DNA of 64,000 bases from Oribacterium sp. (GTDB lineage Bacteria > Bacillota_A > Clostridia > Lachnospirales > Lachnospiraceae). A model generated the notes under the pieces. That model saw only the letters and a program-made list of their open reading frames with translations, was not told where the DNA came from and searched no databases. Both the position numbers and the translations under genes were made by a program. Shown here piece after piece: positions 51,098 to 59,411 of the stretch. Positions within the stretch are counted from its first letter, which is position 1. Each line of letters starts with the position of its first letter. The DNA is taken from positions 88,879-152,878 of the forward strand of contig SFND01000005.1 in NCBI GenBank assembly GCA_004554245.1. The letters run 5' to 3'.

Positions 51098-52669
51098 ATG
51101 TTAAACGCAGTAGGCCGGGACATCCCGGACGAGATTCTGAAGCGCTATGGGAAAGAGCCGTTCCGGGGCAGCAGCTACCGGGATGACAAACCATATACGA
51201 AGGCGGCGCCGACGGTGCGCGGCATGGTCGACCCGCGGAGGAGCAAGATGGTCAGCAGTATCCGCGAGGCACTCGAGAAGTGCGGCGCGCGGGACGGCAT
51301 GGTCTTTTCCTTCCATCATCACTTCCGCGATGGTGACCACATCGTCAATATGGTGCTCGAGGCCGCACAGGAGATGGGCCTCCGTGACCTCACGATCTGC
51401 GCGTCGTCGCTCGGCAAGTCACACAGCCGCGTCGCACAGATGATCGAAGAGGGCACCGTCATCGGCATCCAGACCTCCGGCATCCGTGACCGTATCGGCG
51501 AGGATGTATCCTTCGGCCGGCTCGCGACGCCGGCGATCATCCGAAGCCACGGCGGCCGCGTGCGCGCCATCGAAGAAGGGGACGTCCACATTGACATCGC
51601 ATTTATCGGTGCGCCGACTGCGGACGAGTATGGCAACCTCCGCGGCGTCGGCGGCAAGAGTGACTGCGGCGTGCTGTCCTACAGTGTCGTGGATTCCCGC
51701 TACGCCGACCACGTCGTCGCCATCACCGACACCATGGTGCCGTTCCCGAACTTCCCGCCATCCATCCCGATGGTCGACGTCGATTATGTCTGCGTCGTCG
51801 ACGAAATCGGCGACCCGGCGAAGATCGCGAGCAACGTCATCCGCATGACCCAGGACGTCCGCGAGCTGAAGATGGCTGAAGACTGCGCACGCGTCATGGC
51901 CGCGACCCCGTACTTCCGCGACGGATTTTCCTTCCAGACCGGTGGCGGCGGCGCATCCCTCGCCGCGACCCGCTTCCTCGAGCCGTTCCTCGCCGAGCGC
52001 CAGATCCATATGAGCTTCGCCATCGGCGGCATCACGAAGCCACTCGTCGACCTCCTGCATAAGGGCTACATCCGCACGATCGTCGATGCTCAATGCTTCG
52101 ATCAGACGGCCATCCAGTCGATCCGAGAGGACCCGCAGCACTACGAGATCTCGACCTCCGAGTACGCGAACCCGCTGAATAAGGGAGCCTTCGTCAACAA
52201 GCTCGACTTCGTCATCCTCGGCGCGCTCGAGATCGACACCGACTTCAACGTGAACGTCACCACCGGTTCCGACGGCGTGCTCCGCGGCGCCCCGGGCGGA
52301 CACCCGGACACGGCAGCCGGATGCCAATGCTCCATCATCGTGGCACCCCTGATCCGTGGTCGTATCCCGACCGTCGTCGATCGCGTCGTGACCTGCGTGA
52401 CCCCGGGTGAGAACATCGACGTCCTCGTCACCGACTACGGCATCGCCGTGAACCCGCGCCGGAAGGATCTCCTCCAGTGGCTCCGGGATGCGAAGCTCCC
52501 GCTCATCACCATCGAAGAGCTGCGTGACATCGCATACAGCATCGTCGGCCGCCCGGACCCGATCGAGTTCCACGACGAGGTCGTCGGCATCATCGAGGCC
52601 CGTGACGGCAGCATCATCGATGTCGTGCGCCGCGTCGAACCGCAGAAGCCGTTGCACTGGATTGTGTAA
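51098..52669 (+). CDS. citF: Citrate lyase alpha subunit (citrate:ACP transferase)
   Basis: CitF transfers acyl carrier protein from acetate to citrate in the citrate lyase complex. The 523-residue product matches the family length (about 500-520), with NAVGRDIPDEI at the N-terminus, FSFHHHFRDGD, GGKSDCGVLSYS, SFQTGGGGASLAATRFL and CQCSIIVAPLIRGRIPTVVD. The ATG follows ACAGGGGGACACAATT. CitD, CitE, CitC and CitG, normally in one operon, are absent on both sides: the neighbours are a small membrane protein and a phosphate transporter. It is either a dispersed citrate lyase gene or a repurposed CoA/ACP transferase. Confidence 0.88.
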   Translation: MLNAVGRDIPDEILKRYGKEPFRGSSYRDDKPYTKAAPTVRGMVDPRRSKMVSSIREALEKCGARDGMVFSFHHHFRDGDHIVNMVLEAAQEMGLRDLTICASSLGKSHSRVAQMIEEGTVIGIQTSGIRDRIGEDVSFGRLATPAIIRSHGGRVRAIEEGDVHIDIAFIGAPTADEYGNLRGVGGKSDCGVLSYSVVDSRYADHVVAITDTMVPFPNFPPSIPMVDVDYVCVVDEIGDPAKIASNVIRMTQDVRELKMAEDCARVMAATPYFRDGFSFQTGGGGASLAATRFLEPFLAERQIHMSFAIGGITKPLVDLLHKGYIRTIVDAQCFDQTAIQSIREDPQHYEISTSEYANPLNKGAFVNKLDFVILGALEIDTDFNVNVTTGSDGVLRGAPGGHPDTAAGCQCSIIVAPLIRGRIPTVVDRVVTCVTPGENIDVLVTDYGIAVNPRRKDLLQWLRDAKLPLITIEELRDIAYSIVGRPDPIEFHDEVVGIIEARDGSIIDVVRRVEPQKPLHWIV

Positions 52670-52729
52670 GTTTGCCGGCCACCAGCTCCTCTGGAGCGAG
52701 CATCGCATTGCGATGCAATAAAAGAGTAG

Positions 52730-52757
52730 AAAAGCAGCTCCGCGAGGGCTGCTTTTT
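52730..52757 (+). terminator. Terminator after citF
   Basis: AAAAGCAGC pairs with GCTGCTTTTT around TCCGCGAGG. Confidence 0.85.
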
Positions 52758-53064
52758 ATGTTGGGCTCTAGACCAGCTTGGCTGCTGTAGGATGCCTGCC
52801 GGTTATGCCGCTGTGCACTGCACGTTATATAAGCAGGCGTCGAAAAACGTCTGGTTATACTTGACTAATTAGCAAACATCACCCGAAATGCCGTAAAAAA
52901 TCTGTAAAAATTGTGTATAGACCATATAAAATCCCTGTTTTTTCTTCTGAATACATGCGGTATAATGAAACAAACTGGGCTTTATACAGCGGCGTGTTTT
53001 TGTACTGCACACGTTAAAAAATAACGAAACGGACGCCAGAAACGTTCCTGCTGTAAAGATGGGA

Positions 53065-53152
53065 GAGCACCTCATGCGACGATCATGCCGGCATATCTCG
53101 CCGGTCAGGGCATCGGTATATTTATGAGCACCTCATGCGACGACCATGCCGG
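53065..53152. repeat. Direct repeat in the leader of the Na/Pi cotransporter gene
   Basis: GAGCACCTCATGCGACGA(T/C)CATGCCGG occurs at 53,065-53,091 and 53,126-53,152, 61 bp apart with one difference. Confidence 0.8.
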
Positions 53153-53311
53153 CCACGATCTGCCACATGTATTACGATCGCGGCGACGGCCGGCCAGGAA
53201 ATCCGCCTGGACTGGTTGTGAAACCAGAAGCAGCGCCGCCCGGTATTACATAAAGCAAGACTGAACCGAACATCCTGTGGCGATGACGCCACGAATATTA
53301 AGGGAGAAACC

Positions 53312-54988
53312 ATGCTGACAATACTAGTGAGTCTTTTGGGAGGCCTCGGCCTGTTTATCGCAGGTATGTACATGATGAGCCACGGTATCGAGAAGGTCGC
53401 CGGCGCGAAGCTGCGCAGTATCCTCGAAACCTGCACACACAACCGCCTGACCGGCCTTCTGGTCGGACTGTTCTTCACCGCCGTGATCCAGTCCTCCAGC
53501 ACCGCCACCGTCATGGCCGTCACCTTCGTAAACTCTGGCCTCATGGCGCTGAACAACGCCTGCGGCATCATCCTGGGCGCGAACATCGGTACCACCGTCA
53601 CCGCGCTTCTCGTCGCCTTCCGCCTCTCCGCGATCGCACCGATCTTCGTGTTCGCGGGTGCCGTGATGATGAACTTCATCCCGAACCAGGTGGTGAAAAA
53701 ATCCGGCGAAATCGTGATGGGCTTCGGCCTCCTCTTCGTCGGCATCTCCACGATGTCGGCGGCGATGGGCACACTCCGTGACATCCCGGAAGTCATCCAC
53801 TTCCTGTCCTCGTTCACGAACCCGATCCTCGGCGTGCTGATGGGCTTCGTCATCACCTCGATCGTGCAGTCCTCGTCCGTCACCGTCTCGATCCTCGTCG
53901 TCATGGGCGCACAGGGCCTCGTCGACCTCCAGATCTGCATGTTCATCATCCTGGGCTGCAACATCGGCGCATGCTCGAGCGCGATCCTCACCGCGATCCC
54001 GTGCAAGAAGGACGCGAAGCGTGCCGCCCTCATCCATCTGCTGTTTAATGTCTTCGGCACCATACTGATGTTTGTCCTGCTGCTGTTATTCGCGCCGCAG
54101 ATCGAGATGATCATCCGGACGATCGCCGGTACCGGTGACGACGCCGGCTCCCTCGGCAGAAGCATTGCCTTCGCACACTTCCTCTTCAAGGTGTTCCAGG
54201 TGATCGTGTTCTACCCGTTCATGGACCAGATCATCCGCCTCACCTACGTGCTCGTGAAGGGCGAGGACGAGGTGCAGAAGGATGGCGCGTACGAGCTCCA
54301 GTACATCAACCTCAGCAAGCTCCCGAACCCGGCCGTCGCGATCTACATGGCGCAGCAGGAGATGGAGCGCATGGCCCGTATGGCCTTCGAAAACCTGAAC
54401 GGCGCAGTTCAATGTCTCCTGCGCGATGACGCAGATGGCCTCGCGAAGATCTACGAAAACGAGCATTATATCGACTGGCTCTCCGAGCAGATCAGCACCT
54501 ACCTCACGCGTATCAACCAGAACGCGATCCCGCTCCGTGACGCCGACCTCATCGCCGGATACTTCCATGTGAACTCCGACATCGAGCGTATCGGCGACCA
54601 CGCAGAGGACATCGCGGACATCCTGAAGGATTTCAAGCTGAAGAACGTACAGCTGAGCACCGAAGGGAAGGAGGATATCAGGGGCATGCTCGACGTCGTC
54701 AACAAGCTCATGAAGGACTCCCTCGACATCTTCGCCACCGGCGATATGACCCACCTCGAAGAGGTGCGTGTCCTCGAGGATCGGACTGACGAACTCGAGA
54801 CCAGCCTCCAGGATCGCCACATCCAGCGCCTCAGCGCCGGCAAGTGCTCCGGCGAAGCCAGCGTCTCCTTCTCGGACCTCGTATCCGGCCTCGAGCGCGT
54901 CGGCGACCACGCCATCAACATCGCCTTCTCACTCTACGAAGCAAAATCACACACCCAGCCAGGCACCGCGAAAATCGCGAAACCGTAA
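53312..54988 (+). CDS. Na/Pi-cotransporter family protein with PhoU-like domain
   Basis: Membrane phosphate transporter of the NptA/YjbB type, 558 residues. The transport domain (about 1-310) has two inverted repeats with the QSSS motif each time (FTAVIQSSSTATVMAV near 60; TSIVQSSSVTVSILVV near 186), plus GANIGTTVTAL and GCNIGACSSAI. The C-terminal ~200 residues form a PhoU-like helical bundle (ERIGDHAEDIADI; ERVGDHAINIAFS), which in other systems senses or regulates phosphate. AAGGGAGAAACC precedes the ATG. It probably mediates sodium-dependent phosphate movement. Confidence 0.93.
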   Translation: MLTILVSLLGGLGLFIAGMYMMSHGIEKVAGAKLRSILETCTHNRLTGLLVGLFFTAVIQSSSTATVMAVTFVNSGLMALNNACGIILGANIGTTVTALLVAFRLSAIAPIFVFAGAVMMNFIPNQVVKKSGEIVMGFGLLFVGISTMSAAMGTLRDIPEVIHFLSSFTNPILGVLMGFVITSIVQSSSVTVSILVVMGAQGLVDLQICMFIILGCNIGACSSAILTAIPCKKDAKRAALIHLLFNVFGTILMFVLLLLFAPQIEMIIRTIAGTGDDAGSLGRSIAFAHFLFKVFQVIVFYPFMDQIIRLTYVLVKGEDEVQKDGAYELQYINLSKLPNPAVAIYMAQQEMERMARMAFENLNGAVQCLLRDDADGLAKIYENEHYIDWLSEQISTYLTRINQNAIPLRDADLIAGYFHVNSDIERIGDHAEDIADILKDFKLKNVQLSTEGKEDIRGMLDVVNKLMKDSLDIFATGDMTHLEEVRVLEDRTDELETSLQDRHIQRLSAGKCSGEASVSFSDLVSGLERVGDHAINIAFSLYEAKSHTQPGTAKIAKP

Positions 54989-55013
54989 AAGCGAGGGCAG
55001 TAAAAGAACAGGG

Positions 55014-55059
55014 GCTGTTGCACGACCGGATTGAAAAATCTGGTTGTACAGCAGCTTTT
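55014..55059 (+). terminator. Terminator after the Na/Pi cotransporter gene
   Basis: GCTGTTGCACGACCGGATT pairs imperfectly with AATCTGGTTGTACAGCAGC around GAAA, followed by TTTT. Confidence 0.75.
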
Positions 55060-55088
55060 CTTTCGAATAAAGCATCGCGTGTCCAGCC

Positions 55089-55204
55089 GTTACTGTTCAG
55101 ACAGGGTGATGTCTTCATCCTCGTTTGATTTTTTAGAGATGTCTATGCCGAGCGTCTCTTTTTGTTTGTTTGCCCACCCCATTCGACTGCCTTTATCTAT
55201 TTAC
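55089..55204. repeat. Dispersed repeat with terminator, related to 4134-4300
   Basis: GTTACTGTTCAGACAGGGTG (55089 on) resembles GTAACAGTTCAGCCAGGGTG at 4141 in the same orientation. 55,135-55,204 is nearly identical to the reverse complement of 4205-4272 and contains an AGAGATGTC...GCGTCTCTTTTT hairpin. Confidence 0.75.
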
Positions 55205-55361
55205 ATATCGGTCCCGCCCCGTGCAAACAAACAAAAAAATCGACGATTTTTTCTTTGCGTGGGGATGCCGCGCTGGAATACTGCTCGATTTTCAGACGAT
55301 CATCGAGCGCGGCCCGGAAATTTTCACTGGCGAACCGGGTGAAATAGATGAAGATGGATGG

Positions 55362-55870
55362 CACTATCCAATAACCAGTTGTTTTCGAAATCGTGGATAT
55401 TTTTAACACCATCTATCATTTTTGTGTACGGAGCTAAACTATCTAAGATTTTCAAATAGGGCACTTATTGGATAGTTTTCTGCGAAATCAGGCATACGCA
55501 TATAAGCGTACTATCGAATAATCCTCGCTTTTTAAAATAGTGGATATGTATTTCTGGCTTCAGAGAAGAGTTTCTTTTGGCTGATATCCAATAAACCTTC
55601 TTTTTTTAAATACTGGATACGCGAGCCCAGATTCCTCTTAGGAAATAAGGCTTTTCGTATCCAGTATTTTTGAAATCGCCTAAGAGTGGATAGTTTGCAG
55701 CCACCTGTCATGCTTACAGTCAAAAAACATATCCAGTATTTTCATCATCAAACCATATTGGATAGTAACGTTGACCAGGGGCTGCGAAGGGGCGACAATG
55801 GAATACTGTTCCTACGTTGCTGCCCCTCCGGCTCCTGCCTGAATCCGGTTGACGAGGGAACAGTAATGTT
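55362..55870. repeat. Field of TATCCA/TGGATA repeats; right half is an arm of a long inverted repeat
   Basis: About eleven ATATCCA(A/G)TA- or TGGATA(T/G/C)-like blocks occur in 400 bp in both orientations. CTCTTAGG/CCTAAGAG forms a stem around 55,635-55,685. 55,789-55,835 folds as a long GGGGC...GCCCC hairpin. 55,623-55,867 recurs inverted at 63,758-64,000. Confidence 0.8.
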
Positions 55871-55999
55871 TGGTCAGTAATATGCGCGCGGATGCAACTA
55901 TATTTAGTTGCATCCGCGCGCTTGAAAGTATATACTACTACCAGAGCCTATTTCTTTATATGAGCGCTACTTATTATATTGCCACATGGAGTATGCCTT

Positions 56000-56254
56000 A
56001 TGGGACAGAAGGAAAAACTTATTCAACGATTGAAATCAAAACCGAAAGACTTCACTTTTGATGATGCCGAAACATTACTTAAGTATTTGGATTATGTTCG
56101 TTCGAATAAGGGTAAAACAAGCGGTTCGCGTGTTATGTTTATCAACGAGGAACATGGAAGTATTTTACTTCATAAGCCACATCCACAGAAAGAGCTGAAA
56201 TCTTATCAAATCAAACAATTGATAGAAATATTAGAACAGGAGGAACTCATATGA
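56000..56254 (+). CDS. hicA: HicA-family toxin
   Basis: Probable mRNA-interferase toxin of a HicAB type II system, 84 residues. ATG 56000 follows GGAG at eight bases. Features are KLIQRLKSKPKDFTFDDAET, NKGKTSGSRVMF and LLHKPHPQKELKSYQIKQL. The C-terminal LHKPHP/QIKQL pattern is typical of this HicA subgroup. The classic GSH active-site His appears to be Arg here (SGSR), with other histidines nearby, so RNase activity is likely but not certain. Base composition is AT-rich against neighbours, suggesting transfer. Its stop overlaps the hicB start (ATGA). Confidence 0.88.
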   Translation: MGQKEKLIQRLKSKPKDFTFDDAETLLKYLDYVRSNKGKTSGSRVMFINEEHGSILLHKPHPQKELKSYQIKQLIEILEQEELI

Positions 56255-56598
56255 ATAATACAATTCAATATAAAGGATATGTCGGAAGTGTTGAATTTTC
56301 TGAAGAAGATGGTATTTTTTACGGTAAAGTTCTCGGCATCCGTTCATTGATTTCCTACGAGGGGGAAAATGCGAAAGAACTTTTAGATGATTTTCACGGT
56401 GCAGTGGATGATTATCTGGAGTCCTGTAAAGAGCTTGGGAAAGAGCCTGAGGTTGCCTTTAAAGGCAGTTTCAATATCCGCCTTTCCCCTGACCTCCATA
56501 AAAAAATATTTATTTACACCGCTGCACATCACATGACGATAAATAAGTATATCGAAAAAACGCTTGAAGATTCCCCAGCAGCTCAAGTTGTAATTTGA
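56251..56598 (+). CDS. hicB: HicB-family antitoxin
   Basis: Antitoxin partner of HicA, 115 residues. The N-terminal partial RNase H-like HicB fold covers about 1-65 (YKGYVGSVEFSEEDGIFYGK; GENAKELLDDFHGAVDDYLE). The C-terminal part (about 75-110) has RLSPDLHKKIFIYTAAHHMT, a ribbon-helix-helix DNA-binding motif for autoregulation. It is translationally coupled to hicA. An AGGAGGAACTCAT site lies within the hicA 3' end. Confidence 0.93.
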   Translation: MNNTIQYKGYVGSVEFSEEDGIFYGKVLGIRSLISYEGENAKELLDDFHGAVDDYLESCKELGKEPEVAFKGSFNIRLSPDLHKKIFIYTAAHHMTINKYIEKTLEDSPAAQVVI

Positions 56599-56659
56599 AA
56601 TTTCTCGTATGACCAATACCATCCAGAATAACAGTAAAGTCTAGCTTATCAAGCATCAA

Positions 56660-56692
56660 AACAGGGATTGACCACAACGGTCAATCCCTGTT
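56660..56692. terminator. Bidirectional terminator between hicB and the DUF819 gene
   Basis: AACAGGGATTGACC pairs perfectly with GGTCAATCCCTGTT. TTTTG follows on the minus strand and TTCCTT on the plus strand. Confidence 0.85.
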
Positions 56693-56716
56693 CCTTACTA
56701 TACCATATTCGATTGT

Positions 56717-57910
56717 TTACAGGAACATGCTGAGCAGTGCGCCCATGCCGAGTCCCATGAAGTTTCCGACGGCGCCGCCGAGTACACCCATGAGTACGCC
56801 GATACCCGCGTAGGAGGTGTCATACGCAGTCGCGATGATCGGAGCGGTCGCGGTACCACCGATGCAGGCTACGGAAGCGGTCGAGCACATGCAGAGATCC
56901 CAGTGGAAGAGCTTCGACAGGAGGAACATGAGCACAACGTGTACAGCGATGATCGCGATACCATAGACAACCCACATCGGAGCTGCGAGGAGGTCGACGA
57001 GGGTCGAGGTCGACGCCAGCATGGAGATGACAGTGTAGAGGTATAAGCCGGAGAGCTCGGAAACGCCCGGGAGTTTACCGATCGGCGTCATCGCAGAGAT
57101 CAGACCGAGAATCGTGACGAAGAGGGTCGTGCAGGTTCCCTTATCAAACATCGCGAGACCGACACTCTTAAAGAAGGCGCCCATCTGTGCACCGACGAAC
57201 TGACCGAATACCGACACCATCAGGCTGATGCTGAGCAGGATGACGAGATCATTGGCAGTTGGATGCACATTCTTCTCACGCTTCACCTCTTCATTTGCAA
57301 CTGCAGCGATCGCATCGAGCTTCGAGGTATCTGCCTTGGTTGCCTTGTTCCACTTCGGAGCGAACTTTACAGCGAAGAGGAGCAGCGCGATCCACATGGA
57401 GTAGCACGCAGTATCGAGTGCCAGCGCACAGGAGTAGGCACCACCGTCGACCGGAAGGGCATCCTGCATCGCCGCCATGTTCGCAGAACCGCCGACCCAT
57501 GACGCATAGAGCGCAGCCGTCGCACCCCAGGTCTTCTCTGCGCCACCGAGGGCGTTCACGAAGAGTGGGTAGAGCGCGAAGAAACCGACGCCGAGTGTGA
57601 CCGCACTGCCCATGAAGATGCAGATCATACGCGGTCCGAGCTTCGCGAGCTTACGGAAATCGCAACGCAGCAGCATGATGAAAATCATCGCATACAGAAG
57701 ATTATTCTTGACTGCACCGTACGCCGCACGACATCCGTCGGAATCGTAGAAACCGATGGTGCAGAAGAACATGTTGATGATGTAGACCCACACGATCGCC
57801 GGAACGTAGTTGAAGATCTTCCACTTCGCGTACTTCTCCAACGCGAGGATGATGCCGGACAGCATCAGCAGGAAGGCGATGTAAGTAAAGCCGTTTTGAA
57901 TTGCAAACAT
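56717..57910 (-). CDS. DUF819-family membrane protein
   Basis: Integral membrane protein of 397 residues with about ten hydrophobic segments, matching the DUF819 family of uncharacterised transporters. ATG 57910 follows AAAAGGAGTGTATCTTT; the frame is open further upstream without a start signal. Typical features are WVGGSANMAAMQDALPVD, GTCTTLFVTILGLISAMTP and SVACIGGTATAPIIATAYD. It lies just downstream of a CapA-like gene on the same strand. Transport of small carboxylates or peptides has been suggested for relatives, but nothing here fixes it. Confidence 0.9.
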   Translation of the reverse strand: MFAIQNGFTYIAFLLMLSGIILALEKYAKWKIFNYVPAIVWVYIINMFFCTIGFYDSDGCRAAYGAVKNNLLYAMIFIMLLRCDFRKLAKLGPRMICIFMGSAVTLGVGFFALYPLFVNALGGAEKTWGATAALYASWVGGSANMAAMQDALPVDGGAYSCALALDTACYSMWIALLLFAVKFAPKWNKATKADTSKLDAIAAVANEEVKREKNVHPTANDLVILLSISLMVSVFGQFVGAQMGAFFKSVGLAMFDKGTCTTLFVTILGLISAMTPIGKLPGVSELSGLYLYTVISMLASTSTLVDLLAAPMWVVYGIAIIAVHVVLMFLLSKLFHWDLCMCSTASVACIGGTATAPIIATAYDTSYAGIGVLMGVLGGAVGNFMGLGMGALLSMFL

Positions 57911-57972
57911 AAAGATACACTCCTTTTTATTTTTTACAGCGGTGAGCGATTCACCACTGCAGTTAACAAATT

Positions 57973-59133
57973 TTAAAGCTGACGCAGAATATGCTCCTTC
58001 ACAGCGTCGAGCGGGCTCTCTTTCCACGCACCCTTCTCGGCTTCCGCCGCGAGCGCCATGATGACGCTTAAGTCCATGTGCGCGCCCTCGACGTAGCCGT
58101 CCGGCTCCGAGCTGTAGAAGTAGCCGTTCCAGGTCTCCTCCGACGCATCCCGGAAGCGCTCCGGCTCAAGATAGAGCATCTTCCGACGCTCCTCCGCGAT
58201 GAACGCCTGCGCCGACAGTGGTGCGAGCCGCGCATACTCAGCGGCAGAGACATTGGAAAAAATGGAAGGAAGCGGGGCCACATCGATCCGCTCCTCGCCA
58301 CGCACGATCCGGATACCGAGCGCCTCGAAATCCATGCGCTCCTCCGTGAACAGAAGCTTCAGCAGCACGCCGGTGTCCGTGTACGGATGCACCCGCTGAT
58401 AATCGGTGTCGAAGATGAAGTTGCCGAGGGAGTAGAAGATGGCCTTGCCGTCGTCGAAGAGCTCATAATTCTCCGGGACATGCGGGTGATGCGCCACGAC
58501 GACGTCCGCGCCGAGCGCGAGGTAGCGGAGATAGCGATCGCGCGTGTACGGACTCGGCAGACTCGTGAACTCCTCGCCGCCATGCGACACGACAACGCAC
58601 CAGCGACAGCGCGCCTTGATCTCCGCGATGCGTCGCGCGATCAGCTCGAAATCATCCCAGCGGAAGGTCCCCGGCTCTGTCGCCGTGGCCGGAATACACT
58701 CCGCCTGGTATGCCACGCAGATCATGCCGATGCCGCCCGCCTCCTCGAGGTAGACCGGCTCCGACGCCTCCGTCTCATTCATGCCCGCACCCAGCGTCCG
58801 CGCCCCGATCGACGCCGCGCACTGCTTCGTGCTCCGCACACCCTCGACGCCCGCGTCCATCGTGTGGTTATTGCCAATGCTCCAGATATCTGCGTGCATG
58901 GCTTCGAGGACGCGCGTCGCCGCCGGATCCATACTGTGGAAGAAGACCCCGCGGGAGCCGTCATCCACCGCTTCGATCAGCGCACCCTCGACGTTCGCGA
59001 CGGTGTGGTCCGCGCTGTGGAAAAACGCAAGCACCGGCTGCGCGAGCAGATTCGGATCCTCCCAGCGCTTATCCATGTACCGGTCGAAACCGATATCCCC
59101 GGTGAACACGATCGAAGTGGAAGATTTCGCCAT
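57973..59133 (-). CDS. Cytoplasmic CapA-like (PGA_cap) protein
   Basis: CapA-family protein of 386 residues without signal peptide or membrane helix. The metal-site motifs are IVFTGDIGFDRY at the N-terminus, ANVEGALIE, SIGNNHTMDAG, VVSHGGEEF, VVAHHPHVPENYEL and FYSLGNFIFD. The upstream DUF819 gene 62 bp away on the same strand may form an operon with it. GGAGGTTCT precedes the ATG. Function is unknown; relatives near transporters may act as phosphatases or peptidases. Confidence 0.88.
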   Translation of the reverse strand: MAKSSTSIVFTGDIGFDRYMDKRWEDPNLLAQPVLAFFHSADHTVANVEGALIEAVDDGSRGVFFHSMDPAATRVLEAMHADIWSIGNNHTMDAGVEGVRSTKQCAASIGARTLGAGMNETEASEPVYLEEAGGIGMICVAYQAECIPATATEPGTFRWDDFELIARRIAEIKARCRWCVVVSHGGEEFTSLPSPYTRDRYLRYLALGADVVVAHHPHVPENYELFDDGKAIFYSLGNFIFDTDYQRVHPYTDTGVLLKLLFTEERMDFEALGIRIVRGEERIDVAPLPSIFSNVSAAEYARLAPLSAQAFIAEERRKMLYLEPERFRDASEETWNGYFYSSEPDGYVEGAHMDLSVIMALAAEAEKGAWKESPLDAVKEHILRQL

Positions 59134-59368
59134 AGAACCTCCTTATGCAAAAAAAGAAGCAGGAACGGAAGAGCAGCGCATCAATGCGCCATGGTCATGG
59201 GTTCTTACTTCTGCCAGGTTATCGAAATGCTATGTGGATATCTGAACACGGTTTATTAAAAATGGACAAAACCGGATAGACATCAAGTAGTATTTTAATG
59301 AAAATGAATACATCTGTCAATACACATAACGCTTAGGCATGGCATGGCAAGTACGGGAGGAAAATTGT

Positions 59369-59408
59369 GAAAAAAGATCGGTCGCACCGTTTGGTGCGAC
59401 CGATCTCT
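59369..59408 (-). terminator. Terminator of the SGNH-fold gene
   Basis: On the minus strand AGATCGGTCGCACC pairs with GGTGCGACCGATCT, followed by T6. It begins just past the stop codon. Confidence 0.9.
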
Positions 59409-59411
59409 GCA

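Larger units (their letters stand above)
52670..53311. other. 642-bp intergenic region before the Na/Pi cotransporter gene
   Basis: No gene is supported. It contains the citF terminator, a GCATCGCATTGCGATGC palindrome (52,700), an AT-rich segment with TATAAT at 52,961-52,966 (no clear -35), and the direct repeat at 53,065-53,152. A ~340-nt leader would precede the transporter if transcription begins near 52,973. Confidence 0.55.
54989..55999. other. Repeat-rich intergenic kilobase before hicAB
   Basis: No convincing gene. It holds the cotransporter terminator, a dispersed repeat shared with 4134-4300, and a ~500-bp field of TATCCA/TGGATA repeats whose right half recurs inverted at the window end. 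Short open frames here have no ribosome binding sites and follow the repeats. Confidence 0.6.

Noticed and set aside
55031..55406. Small open frames containing PFDCLYLFT-like sequence, also seen at 4134-4331
   Set aside because: The similarity comes from the dispersed DNA repeat, which includes a transcription terminator. The frames overlap in several phases and lack start signals.
55360..55870. CRISPR-like array from the repeated TATCCA blocks
   Set aside because: Block length and spacing are irregular, blocks occur in both orientations, and no cas gene is present.
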